DNA of 64,000 nt from Spirochaetota bacterium (GTDB lineage: Bacteria; Spirochaetota; UBA4802; UBA5550), in NCBI GenBank assembly GCA_024276015.1, contig JAJRXZ010000033.1, positions 62,001 through 126,000 of the forward strand. Direction: 5' to 3'. The position numbers and the translations under genes are program-made. Each line of letters begins with the position of its first letter. Position 1 is the stretch's first letter. This document shows positions 19,848 to 29,142 of the stretch, piece after piece. Below the pieces are notes generated by a model. That model saw only the letters and a program-made list of their open reading frames with translations, searched no databases and was not told the DNA's origin.

Positions 19848-19878
19848 AAAAAAATCGTGACGTCATCACGATTTTTTT
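19848..19878. terminator. Bidirectional intrinsic terminator between rpmB and the speE-like operon
   Basis: aaaaaaatcgtga-cgtca-tcacgattttttt, perfect 13-bp stem with A/T tracts on both sides. Confidence 0.9.
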
Positions 19879-19881
19879 ATA

Positions 19882-21411
19882 TTAATAATCGGTAGTTTTC
19901 CATCCCTTCAGATAATAGCCGTAAAGGACAGGTCTGTTAAATGTATTTATTTCAACAAGGTCCGCTTTTGTATCCTCAGGGAAATGCATTGAGTTGAGGA
20001 AAGTTTCTTTTGAAAAGAACAGATATTTTGTCTTATTTTCAATTTTGATCTCCTTTATATCCAGATTATCCGGCGATGCAAGGTTAAAGCCCCAATCTCC
20101 GAAAGTCGGGATATAGATATGGTAGGGGATTACTGTTTTAAAAACCTTTCTCAGAGTTTTATTAATACACCAGAAAGCTTCTCGCGCAAAGAGAGGCGAA
20201 GTCGATTGTGTAATAAAAATCCCTCCCCTCCTCAGAGATCTTTTGACAAAACCAAAAAACTCAACCGTGTAGAGTTTTGTAATTGTTTCATCATGGGGAT
20301 CGGGAAAATCCGCTACTATTACATCATAGCTTTTTCTGTTCTTTGCAAGAAATGAAAAGGCATCCCCGATAATTACTTTTACTCCGGCATTGTTTAAAGA
20401 GTTCCCGTTTATCATTTTCATAGAAGAATTACTTCTGGCAAGTTCAATGATCACGGGGTCCAGTTCCACAAGGGTGATATTTTTTACATTTCCGTATTTT
20501 AACACTTCCCTTGCTGCTATGCCGTCGCCTCCGCCAAGAATAAGAATTTCTTTTATCCTGCTCCTGTTAATCGTCATTGCCGGATGAATGAGCATCTCAT
20601 GGTAGCGGTATTCGTCAAAGGTTGAGAACTGAAGCGACCCGTCCAGATAGAGTCTGAAGTCGCCCCCGTTCCTTGTGAGCACGATCTCCTGAAATTCGGA
20701 TCTTTTGGAAAAAACAATATCATCGTAATACAATCTCTTCTGTAAAAATCCCGTTATTGTGTCCGAATTAAAGGCAAGAATAAAAAGAATGATCAGAGCC
20801 AAGAGAGGAAGCATATAATCGGACTTTCTTTTACCGGAATAATCTATCCTCCTGATAAGCAGAAGAGCAATAATTATATTGATTATGCCCACAGTTATAC
20901 CGGTCAACAGCCTCCCGATAAATGGGAACAGGACCAGAGGGAATAGAACGGCCCCTGCAAGCCCTCCCATATAATCCAGCGTTAATACATTGGAGATTAT
21001 ATTTTTAAAGGGACCATACTTCTTTATTATTCTTGTTATAAGGGGAATTTCAAGACCCACCAGCGCGCCTATAATTATAAGAAAAAAAAGATGCAGAAGG
21101 AAATAGTAAGGCGAAAAAGAAAAGAGATAACTCAGTATCAGAACCGAAACTCCGCCCGCAAACCCCAGCGCAGCTTCAATTATGATAAAATCTTTTAACA
21201 GATCTTTCCGAAGGAATCTTGACAGGTAAGAACCCAGACCCATTGAACTCAAAAAAACGCCGATTGTAATGGAATACTGCTGAACCGGGTTCCCCAGCAG
21301 GTATGCGGCAAGAGAACCCAGAACCAGCTCATATATTATCCCGCATAAGGATAATACAAAAACCGAGAATAACAGCAATCTCACTTCTGAGATCTTTAAT
21401 TTGTCCTTCAC
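19882..21411 (-). CDS. Membrane-anchored spermidine synthase-like protein (polytopic N-terminus + SpeE-like domain)
   Basis: Multiple hydrophobic helices, then LILGGGDGIAAREVLKYGNVKNITLVELDP...DVIVADFPDPHDETITKLYT. Confidence 0.88.
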   Translation of the reverse strand: MKDKLKISEVRLLLFSVFVLSLCGIIYELVLGSLAAYLLGNPVQQYSITIGVFLSSMGLGSYLSRFLRKDLLKDFIIIEAALGFAGGVSVLILSYLFSFSPYYFLLHLFFLIIIGALVGLEIPLITRIIKKYGPFKNIISNVLTLDYMGGLAGAVLFPLVLFPFIGRLLTGITVGIINIIIALLLIRRIDYSGKRKSDYMLPLLALIILFILAFNSDTITGFLQKRLYYDDIVFSKRSEFQEIVLTRNGGDFRLYLDGSLQFSTFDEYRYHEMLIHPAMTINRSRIKEILILGGGDGIAAREVLKYGNVKNITLVELDPVIIELARSNSSMKMINGNSLNNAGVKVIIGDAFSFLAKNRKSYDVIVADFPDPHDETITKLYTVEFFGFVKRSLRRGGIFITQSTSPLFAREAFWCINKTLRKVFKTVIPYHIYIPTFGDWGFNLASPDNLDIKEIKIENKTKYLFFSKETFLNSMHFPEDTKADLVEINTFNRPVLYGYYLKGWKTTDY

Positions 21412-21686
21412 TATTTGTCGGATTTAATCTCCACACCGGGACTGTCAATTTTCTTTGAAGTGCCGGAGGGAGATATAATTACTGCAGCAATTATAATTGA
21501 TATGCCTATAATCACCGCCCCTATTATTATCCCGAGGGCTGTATTCTGATCATCCTCAATCTCTTTTTTAACTGAAAAAGGGGCAAAAAAATTGATTATC
21601 AGAAAACCGATACCCATTAAAATTATACCTACAAATGAATATATGGCAGTATCGATTATTCCATTGAGCAAGTTTCCCCAATCCAT
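21411..21686 (-). CDS. DUF350-family membrane protein
   Basis: MDWGNLLNGIIDTAIYSFVGIILMGIGFLIINFFAP...NTALGIIIGAVIIGISIIIAAVI. Confidence 0.75.
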   Translation of the reverse strand: MDWGNLLNGIIDTAIYSFVGIILMGIGFLIINFFAPFSVKKEIEDDQNTALGIIIGAVIIGISIIIAAVIISPSGTSKKIDSPGVEIKSDK

Positions 21687-21777
21687 AAATCATTCCTCCT
21701 CAAAATTATTTATTATTCCATTCCATATATAAACTTTTCACAATAATTTATACTTTGCAAAAAATCAAGCGTCAGAA

Positions 21778-21963
21778 CTATTTGCCCCCCCTGAATCCCC
21801 TGGCTCCGCCTATGAAATAGGCGCTCCCATAGCGTAAAGATTTTCGTTTCTCCCTCTGTTTTGAAATATACTTCTTGCCCGCTACAGGATAACCGACAAG
21901 GAACGCAGACATAAAAAAACCGGAACCTATCAGAATCAATGTTACTATTATGCTCTTTAACAT
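21778..21963 (-). CDS. Small membrane protein with Gly/Arg-rich tail (61 aa)
   Basis: Within same-strand operon; MLKSIIVTLILIGSGFFMSAFLVGYPV...FIGGARGFRGGK. Confidence 0.6.
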   Translation of the reverse strand: MLKSIIVTLILIGSGFFMSAFLVGYPVAGKKYISKQREKRKSLRYGSAYFIGGARGFRGGK

Positions 21964-21980
21964 ATTCTTATGCCTCTCTT

Positions 21981-23366
21981 TTATTCATCTGCTATCTCAA
22001 AGGGGAGTTCATTATATAATGACGATTTCCCTCTGTTTATAACTACCAGTATAAGCAATAATACCGTTACGGCGATCATATATCTGTAACTTTTTACCTT
22101 TTGCACTCTGAATTTTACGGAATCTATTTTTCTCGGTTTGTTGCTGTAAAGTTCAAGATACGCGTAATACTTGCCGTCTTCTTTCAACACAAAACTTGCA
22201 GAAGCATTCAGATCGCTTTCGTGCCATGGACCGTCACTGTCAACTCCTTTTTCATCCCAGAAATCTCCGGTTATGACATAGGACTCAATGGGTTCTTTCC
22301 TTGCGTCAATTTCAGTGAAAAGCCCCTTTAAAAGCTCCGCATCGTAGTTATTATTGATTATTCTGCTTAGCCTGTCTTCTTTTATAAGCATAAACCTGAA
22401 GGACTGCCACTCGAGATAAAGTCTCTGCACTCTTTCATCAATAAAAACATCAACATCATAAAGGCTCTCCCCTCCGGATATTTCAAAGGGTCCGTATAGG
22501 ATCTGACTGAAATAATTAACCGACCTTTTATCTGTAATGATCTTATTATCAGCAATAGCCTTTTTACCGGCCATTACACCCTTTATTTCTTCCGAGGTTG
22601 AACAGCTGTAAATTGAAAAAGCCAGAGCAAGCAACGCTCCTGCAAGATATACCAATGCCTTATTCCGGAACTCCCTTCTCTTCTTCATTGTATTTTCATA
22701 CAATTTTCTGTCTTCATCATCACCAAAAGCATCGATTATTTCTCTGTATGTAAGCTTGTCTCCCCTTGTTATGGAAACTTCATTTTCAGACTGTTCAATT
22801 GTAAATTTATAGCCGTCTTTTTTGAAATCGTAACAGGTTACAGCTTCTCCGATCTCGGGCAGCCATGTCAGTTCGCCTTCAAAATATACTATGCGGCCTA
22901 TATAAGCTTCATCCTTTGAGATTTTTTTGCCTTCAAATTCTATATGGGAATCGCTCGCTTCAAGGTTTATTGACTGCGGAACATATTCCTCATAGGAACG
23001 TATCTCACCATCCTCTTCGACAAAATAATGATATACTCCGTCACTTGAAACAGCCAGCCATTCGTCCCAAGTTGACCGCTCATATTCATCCTCATCCTGC
23101 ATTCTTATTCTGCCGATGATCTCATACTCAATGCCGTCCAGAACCCCTTTAAGCCCCAGTTTTAAGATGGAATTGTCTTTATCATAAGTAAAATCATCTG
23201 CAAAATACCGGTAGTACTCGCCTGTATACTGATCATATTCGGTTCCGCAGGAAACACACCTGGCAATGGGTATCTCTTCATCTTCATCAACTATTCTATA
23301 GCTTTTAGTAATATCTCCGCCGCAGGCGGCACATTTCATCGATTTTACGTCATCGTTTCCGCTCAT
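21981..23366 (-). CDS. DUF4178-like protein with N-terminal zinc ribbon and TM segments
   Basis: CAACGGDI...CVSCGTEY ribbon; WDEWLAVSSDGVYHYFVEEDGEI; two hydrophobic segments. Confidence 0.7.
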   Translation of the reverse strand: MSGNDDVKSMKCAACGGDITKSYRIVDEDEEIPIARCVSCGTEYDQYTGEYYRYFADDFTYDKDNSILKLGLKGVLDGIEYEIIGRIRMQDEDEYERSTWDEWLAVSSDGVYHYFVEEDGEIRSYEEYVPQSINLEASDSHIEFEGKKISKDEAYIGRIVYFEGELTWLPEIGEAVTCYDFKKDGYKFTIEQSENEVSITRGDKLTYREIIDAFGDDEDRKLYENTMKKRREFRNKALVYLAGALLALAFSIYSCSTSEEIKGVMAGKKAIADNKIITDKRSVNYFSQILYGPFEISGGESLYDVDVFIDERVQRLYLEWQSFRFMLIKEDRLSRIINNNYDAELLKGLFTEIDARKEPIESYVITGDFWDEKGVDSDGPWHESDLNASASFVLKEDGKYYAYLELYSNKPRKIDSVKFRVQKVKSYRYMIAVTVLLLILVVINRGKSSLYNELPFEIADE

Positions 23367-23371
23367 AGATA

Positions 23372-23974
23372 TTACTCCTCAATTGCTATATCCCTTCGCA
23401 GAAGGGGACGGCCAGTAAAGACCTCCACTTCATTCTCAGAATACTCAATGGAAACTTTCTTCCCTTCGGCTACTCCGTCAATAAACGTTACCTCAGTGCC
23501 GGGCTCAAGATAGTAAAGAAGTTCTCCCTCTCCGCTTTCAATTTTCGCAGTTCCGATCTCCTTTACCATCACCCTTTTATCGCCGATCTCTATATTCTGT
23601 CCCGCCTTAAGGGAATTCACATCAGGAACTTCAACAGCTTCGAACATATCAAAGTAGATCGTATATGTGCCGTCATCTTCACAGAACCATGCCGAGTCTC
23701 CGTCATAATCGATAAACCACTCGTCGTAGTGCCACCCTTGGGACTTATATCTCATTCTGCCCAAAGCTCTGAAAGGCCTGCCCAAAATCGTACCTTTTGA
23801 GCCGACCCTGAATATTGAAGGATAATCGGCAAGTTTCGGATACCTGCCCATCTCATCGAGACTGTTCTCCTTAACCTTAAGGTGTGTCCCGCAATAATTG
23901 CAGACAATAACTTTGCTGAACCTGTTTACTATTTCAACGGGGGCACCGCATGATGTGCATTGCAGAGAAGACAT
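23372..23974 (-). CDS. DUF4178-like protein with N-terminal zinc ribbon
   Basis: CTSCGAPVEIVNRFSKVIVCNYCGTHL; GRPFRALGRMRYKSQGWHYDEWFIDYDGDSAWFCEDDGTY. Confidence 0.75.
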   Translation of the reverse strand: MSSLQCTSCGAPVEIVNRFSKVIVCNYCGTHLKVKENSLDEMGRYPKLADYPSIFRVGSKGTILGRPFRALGRMRYKSQGWHYDEWFIDYDGDSAWFCEDDGTYTIYFDMFEAVEVPDVNSLKAGQNIEIGDKRVMVKEIGTAKIESGEGELLYYLEPGTEVTFIDGVAEGKKVSIEYSENEVEVFTGRPLLRRDIAIEE

Positions 23975-23987
23975 TTTAATTTACCCT

Positions 23988-25115
23988 CTACTGCTTCTCG
24001 CCGCATTCAGGGCAGAATTTTGCACCGGCTTTCAGCTTGGCATTGCATTTCCTGCAATTGGAACCCTGAAGGTTGGCCCCGCAGCTGGGACAGAACTTTG
24101 CGCCTGCCGTTATCTGAGCATTACATGCCGGGCATACAGCTTTCTGCAGGGCAATTTCCTTGCCGCAGGATGAACAGAATTTTGCTCCTGCAGGGTTTGC
24201 AGCATTACAGTGAGGACATACCGCTTGACTCTGAGGCTGCCCCTGTCCCGCTGCGCCCTGCATTGCCCCGGCCATCATATTGCCCATCTGGTTGCCCATG
24301 CCGAGCCCCATTCCCGCGCCCATCATACCCCCTGCCATACCGTCGCTTTCAGCAGCTTTTTCCATTGTATCAAAGGTTCTCTTTGTTTTATAATCATCGC
24401 CCATTATATTCATTTCAGCTTTATCGGCAAGGGCTTTCTTAAGCCTCTGAACCGATTCATCGTCTTCGGGAATATTTATAGACTCAATTGCAAATCTTAC
24501 AAGTTCAATTCCGAAACTGCTGAATTCTTCAACCATCTTTGCCTTGCCCGCGGCTCCGATCTCATCATAATAAGCTACAAGTTTTAAAACCGTTATATCC
24601 TGTTTTATCATAAATTCTGCGATGAGGTCCTGTATTCGCGGAAGAATGATCTGGTCTCTCAGGGCATTACCGATCGCGTCTGTAGTAAAGGCCTGCCATG
24701 TACCCGTTGCCATTATAAGGAATCCTTTAATATCAGTAATCCTTATTGAATATGAACCGAATGCTCTTACCGGTATTGGGAGATTATATGTTGGGTCCAT
24801 TATCTGCATGGGTTGTTTTGTTCCCCACTTTACATTGGGGATTTCCGTCTTATTTATAAAATAGACTTCTGCAGGGAATGGGGTCTTGCCTCCAAAGGGC
24901 AGGTTGATAAGTTTTTCTAAAATCGGGATATTTCCGGATGAAAGAGTATGCCTGCCGGGACCGAATGCATCAAGAGCCTGCCCGTCTTTGAAGAAAATTG
25001 CTTCCTGACCCTCTTTTACGATCAGCTGTGACCCCATTGCAATGTCGCCTTCTTTAAATCTGTTTATTACTTCTCCGGGCTGATTATTCCATTCTACTAC
25101 GTCCAGTAATGCCAT
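23988..25115 (-). CDS. SPFH-domain (virion core/YdjI-like) protein with Met/Gly-rich linker and C-terminal zinc ribbons
   Basis: EWNNQPGEVINRFKEGDIAMGSQLIVKEGQEAIFFKDG...FGPGRHTL; C-terminal CPHCN..CSSCG, CPACN..CPSCG, CRKCN..CPECG. Confidence 0.85.
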   Translation of the reverse strand: MALLDVVEWNNQPGEVINRFKEGDIAMGSQLIVKEGQEAIFFKDGQALDAFGPGRHTLSSGNIPILEKLINLPFGGKTPFPAEVYFINKTEIPNVKWGTKQPMQIMDPTYNLPIPVRAFGSYSIRITDIKGFLIMATGTWQAFTTDAIGNALRDQIILPRIQDLIAEFMIKQDITVLKLVAYYDEIGAAGKAKMVEEFSSFGIELVRFAIESINIPEDDESVQRLKKALADKAEMNIMGDDYKTKRTFDTMEKAAESDGMAGGMMGAGMGLGMGNQMGNMMAGAMQGAAGQGQPQSQAVCPHCNAANPAGAKFCSSCGKEIALQKAVCPACNAQITAGAKFCPSCGANLQGSNCRKCNAKLKAGAKFCPECGEKQ

Positions 25116-25643
25116 TTATATTACCTCCAATAATACGTTTTTTCTGCTGTCAAATGATGCTTCAAAATCATCTATCTTATTCTGTACTTCAATAATTACT
25201 TTCTTTAACTCTTCACCTCTCGATGTTTTAAGCCTGTCTATTATTTCGTTAAATTCTTCAATTGATGCAATGAGTCTCCAATCATACTCAAGAAGCCTTT
25301 CCTTATCCGAATCGGATATTTTTAAGCTTGTGGTTGAAGCTGAGGTTCCATAATCTGCATACTTTGTTTTTTTATACAATCTCTCAAAATTCATATTCAA
25401 TGATTCAAGATCACTGAGATAGTCGATTACGCCTTCTTTTGAAAGAGCTGCCGACAATTTTGAGATCTCTTTCTTGATCTTCTGAATTTCCTCTGCCATA
25501 TGATCTCTGACAAACTGATCTGCTGCATACTTCTCAGCCGCCTCTACCATACTGCTGAAACCGGGCAGTTTTGCCGAGATCCTGTCAATGAGATCCCTTT
25601 TGCCTTTTATTCTCTTTTTGATATTTGATAAATCTGGCTCCAT
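25116..25643 (-). CDS. Coiled-coil protein of unknown function
   Basis: 175 aa rich in Lys/Glu/Leu helices; stop directly abuts the SPFH gene start. Confidence 0.65.
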   Translation of the reverse strand: MEPDLSNIKKRIKGKRDLIDRISAKLPGFSSMVEAAEKYAADQFVRDHMAEEIQKIKKEISKLSAALSKEGVIDYLSDLESLNMNFERLYKKTKYADYGTSASTTSLKISDSDKERLLEYDWRLIASIEEFNEIIDRLKTSRGEELKKVIIEVQNKIDDFEASFDSRKNVLLEVI

Positions 25644-25748
25644 AATTTTATCCTTGATAATTTATTATATACACTTTAGTTTAAAAAGAGCAAGACAAAA
25701 AGTCAAGATTTTATTTTATAAAAAGCATCCCTCCACCGCACCCGGCCC

Positions 25749-26090
25749 TTACGCGTAAAAATCTCCATTCTCATCAGCGCTTACTTCATTCTGAATTTTT
25801 TCAAGCAGCTCAATATAACGGTTTTTTGCTTCAATATATCTTACGATCAGTTCATTATTTCTTACAAGACTACTTAGATCATTCAGCCTCTCCTTTTCAT
25901 AGGCCTCGATTATATCGCCGTCTATTTCACGCTGCCGAATATTCTCTGCAAAGGAGACATATTCCTCAAAAAGATCCTTTGATCCCTTATCAGAATTCAG
26001 TTCCTTGGAGATACTCATTAAATTACAATAGAGGTCCGTACTCCTCAGCATAATGCCCAGTTCTTTTGCCAGTTTTAAAATTTCTTCCAT
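25749..26090 (-). CDS. YlbF/YmcA-family-like protein
   Basis: MEEILKLAKELGIMLRSTDLYCNLMSISKELNSDKGSKDLFEEYVSF. Confidence 0.65.
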   Translation of the reverse strand: MEEILKLAKELGIMLRSTDLYCNLMSISKELNSDKGSKDLFEEYVSFAENIRQREIDGDIIEAYEKERLNDLSSLVRNNELIVRYIEAKNRYIELLEKIQNEVSADENGDFYA

Positions 26091-26261
26091 ATTACAAGTT
26101 GTTATCCTTAGATATTTTGGTTACCGCAGTATATACTTAAAAAACAGCTCTTCCCCGGCAAAGAAAAGCTATTCTTCTTTTACATGACCGTCGAATTTAT
26201 ACTAAAATTTGCCTATCAGGTAAAAAAACTATTTCATTTTTGCGGATATATTCCTTTTTAT

Positions 26262-26290
26262 TTGACATATGAGGATTATAAAAATACTTT
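26262..26290 (+). promoter_or_regulatory. Putative sigma70 promoter for bactofilin gene
   Basis: TTGACA - 17 nt - TACTTT. Confidence 0.45.
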
Positions 26291-26327
26291 ATCATAATAA
26301 TCAATAAAAATAATTTCGGAGAAAAGA

Positions 26328-26684
26328 ATGGCTCAGCTTAAAAATATGGTTGAAGATGAGAATAAAATCGATACGGTAATTTCTGAAGATATAAATTTCA
26401 AGGGAACGCTGAAATTTAAAAACTCCCTGAAGATCAAAGGCAAATATGAAGGGAAAATAGAAACCGACGGTTTTTTGATAATCGGAAGGGAAGCGGTAGT
26501 CAGCGCAGACATTAAAGCTAAAGTAGTATCCGTCAGCGGCAGAGTCAATGGTAAGATCAAGGCGGATCAGAGCATAAATCTCCATAAAAACAGTATAACC
26601 AGAGGAGATCTTATCACTCCGGATCTATCTATTGAGCAGGGTTCCATATTTAACGGTACATGTATAATGAATTATAAAGAATAA
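26328..26684 (+). CDS. Bactofilin-family cytoskeletal protein
   Basis: ISEDINFKGTLKFKNSLKIKGKYEGKIETDGFLIIGREAVVSADIKAKVVSVSGRVNGKI. Confidence 0.9.
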   Translation: MAQLKNMVEDENKIDTVISEDINFKGTLKFKNSLKIKGKYEGKIETDGFLIIGREAVVSADIKAKVVSVSGRVNGKIKADQSINLHKNSITRGDLITPDLSIEQGSIFNGTCIMNYKE

Positions 26685-26698
26685 AAGCAGGATCAAAA

Positions 26699-27382
26699 AT
26701 GTCATTTAAAAATAAATATATAATACTATTTTTAATGATCTTTATTCTCAGATCAGATATTCTTGTTTTTTCAGAGGAGAATAGAGCGCCCAATGTATCA
26801 ATCGGTTTGGCAGGAAGTTTTGGCATTTATGATATTTATGCAAGAAAAGGAAGCAATAACTGGAAAAGATCGATCGGATACGGCAGCGGTTTCATTTTTG
26901 AAAAAATGTTTAATAACAGATTCGGGCTCCATTCGGGATTATGGGCAACCGAATCCTTTGTGTTCTATATTGAGAATGACACCGGCACCGAATTTAAAAT
27001 AAAAAACAGAGCCGTATCGCTCCCCTTGCTTTTGATTACCTCGTTTAATGTTTCTTTCCTCTCAATTAATTTTCTGGCGGGTCCTACATTTTCATATCTC
27101 TTTTACTCAAAGATCGTTGAGAACAACATGAACATTTCAGGAGAGGCCTACCTGATAAAATTTATCAAGTATGATCAGGCCGCCATTTCCGGCGGTATAA
27201 ATATAAAATTCAGGATCGGGCGTTTTACCGACCTGTTCGTTGGCGGAACAGCAGACTTCAGTATTACAAATCTGCTCAATAACAACGGCAGCGACAATAA
27301 TTTTGATCACTATTATAATTATAAAGGGATCTTCGGGATCATGTTCCGCACCAACCTCTTCCCTATCCCTGCAAGCAATTAA
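26699..27382 (+). CDS. Putative outer-membrane beta-barrel protein
   Basis: N-terminal signal; alternating beta-strand-like pattern; FLAGPTFSYLF, GGINIKFRIG. Confidence 0.6.
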   Translation: MSFKNKYIILFLMIFILRSDILVFSEENRAPNVSIGLAGSFGIYDIYARKGSNNWKRSIGYGSGFIFEKMFNNRFGLHSGLWATESFVFYIENDTGTEFKIKNRAVSLPLLLITSFNVSFLSINFLAGPTFSYLFYSKIVENNMNISGEAYLIKFIKYDQAAISGGINIKFRIGRFTDLFVGGTADFSITNLLNNNGSDNNFDHYYNYKGIFGIMFRTNLFPIPASN

Positions 27383-27518
27383 CATTTTTTATGATAATCG
27401 ATGATTTCGTTTTTTTTTATTTGACTTTATACATCCCGATAATATTTTTTCAATGTCATAAATTATTTTACCCGCTTTACATGTAAAACAGTATATATCA
27501 TAATCCGGATATAATTTA

Positions 27519-29039
27519 ATGAGGAATTTAACTGTACAGTCTATTATAATTATTGTTGTTTCACTCTCTTCTTTTTCGCATAGCAGCGCTCTATCCGGAA
27601 AAGATATGATCAAGAGAAATTTCGACTTTGTTGAAGCTTCTCTGAAAAACGACTATTTCAGACTTAAATCGGACCTGAAAAAAGGAATAGGGATCGATGT
27701 CCCCCACGGCGCCAGAGGCAACCCTACTGCGTTGATGTATGCGGCCGGAATGGGCAATATACAGATGGCAGAATTTCTGATCAAAAATAGGGCTAACCTC
27801 AACAAAAGAGATAAAAAAGGGAATACGCCATTAATGTACGCTGCACAGGCAGGAAAGACCGAGATGGTAAAATTTCTCATTGACAGAGGAGCCCGCGTTA
27901 ATTACAGCAATTATACGGGCAAAACCGCTCTCGAATACGCATCGGAGAACGGTTATACGGAAATCGTTAAAATTCTCATGAACAAAAAGGCAAGAAACGG
28001 GCTTAGCCTTGCACTTATTGCCGCATCTAAATACGGATATAACGATATAGTTAAGATCCTTCTTGGCAGAGGCGCACAGGTTACTATTAAAGGAAGACAC
28101 GGAATGACAGCCCTCTGCCATGCAGTTATTGGCGGACATTTTGACGTAATCGAATCACTTATTAAAAAAAGAGCCGACATTAATATGTATCAGACCCGGG
28201 GTTTAACTCCCCTTATGAATGCCGTAATCAACGGGGATGTAAAAATGGCCGATTTTTTGATCCGAAAGGGCGCAAAACCGAACAGGATGAGCAGAGACAG
28301 AAGATCCGCTCTGATTGAAGCTGTCAAAACAAATATCTTCGACATGGTTATGCTCTTTATGAAAAAAGGGATCAAGATCGATATTTTTGACAGGAACAGA
28401 GAAACACCGCTTATTCACTTATGCAAACTGAATATAAAACCGGACATAGGCATAGCAAAATTACTGATTAAAAAGGGAGCAAATATTAATTTTAAAAATA
28501 AGAGAGGGAAAACTCCTCTTATCTTTGCATCTGAGATGGGACATCTTGATATTGTTAAGCTCCTTGTCAAAAAAGGAGCTAAAATAAACTTAAAAGACAA
28601 AAGAGGATACAACGCAGCAGTTTATGCTGCTGCAAAGGGCAACGATAAAATAGTAAATTTTCTGATCAAATCCGGTTCGGTAAAACCTGCAATTAAACAT
28701 TTCAGAAAAAAAAGCGGAAGCAATGACGGAAGTGTTAATAAATTTCTTAAAGAACGTTTTTTTAATGCTGTAAAAATAAGGAACAAACAAATAATTGAGC
28801 AAATGCTTACAAAGGGCTTTGATATTAATTCAAAGAACAGTAAAAACTCAACAGCATTAATCGAATCAATCAAATCGGATATTCCCCGCAATGCAATGAT
28901 ACAATTTGTCAATTTTTTAATTTCAAAAAAGATAGATATAAATGCAAAAGACTCGGAAGGCAAAAATGCCCTATTCTATGCCAAAGGGAAAAAACTTAAG
29001 GATCTTGTAAAATTATTAATTAATGAGGGAGCAGAATAG
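27519..29039 (+). CDS. Ankyrin-repeat protein with N-terminal signal-like segment
   Basis: Repeated ~33-aa units, e.g. NTPLMYAAQAGKTEMVKFLIDRGARVN, KTPLIFASEMGHLDIVKLLVKKGAKIN. Confidence 0.9.
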   Translation: MRNLTVQSIIIIVVSLSSFSHSSALSGKDMIKRNFDFVEASLKNDYFRLKSDLKKGIGIDVPHGARGNPTALMYAAGMGNIQMAEFLIKNRANLNKRDKKGNTPLMYAAQAGKTEMVKFLIDRGARVNYSNYTGKTALEYASENGYTEIVKILMNKKARNGLSLALIAASKYGYNDIVKILLGRGAQVTIKGRHGMTALCHAVIGGHFDVIESLIKKRADINMYQTRGLTPLMNAVINGDVKMADFLIRKGAKPNRMSRDRRSALIEAVKTNIFDMVMLFMKKGIKIDIFDRNRETPLIHLCKLNIKPDIGIAKLLIKKGANINFKNKRGKTPLIFASEMGHLDIVKLLVKKGAKINLKDKRGYNAAVYAAAKGNDKIVNFLIKSGSVKPAIKHFRKKSGSNDGSVNKFLKERFFNAVKIRNKQIIEQMLTKGFDINSKNSKNSTALIESIKSDIPRNAMIQFVNFLISKKIDINAKDSEGKNALFYAKGKKLKDLVKLLINEGAE

Positions 29040-29086
29040 AAGATCAGATCATGCGTTTCTTATAAAAGGTGATAAATACAATACAG

Positions 29087-29122
29087 AAAGGCTGCCTCAA
29101 ACACAATGAGACAGCCTTTTTA
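29087..29122. terminator. Intrinsic terminator between ankyrin gene and etfA (convergent)
   Basis: aaaggctgcctca-aacacaa-tgagacagccttttta. Confidence 0.85.
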
Positions 29123-29142
29123 TTAATTAAATGCTATTTTCT

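Noticed and set aside
24210-24587. Plus-strand ORFs (including 23960-24442) opposite the SPFH/zinc-ribbon gene
   Set aside because: Cys/His/Arg/Pro-rich reverse readings of zinc-ribbon and Met/Gly repeats; artefacts.
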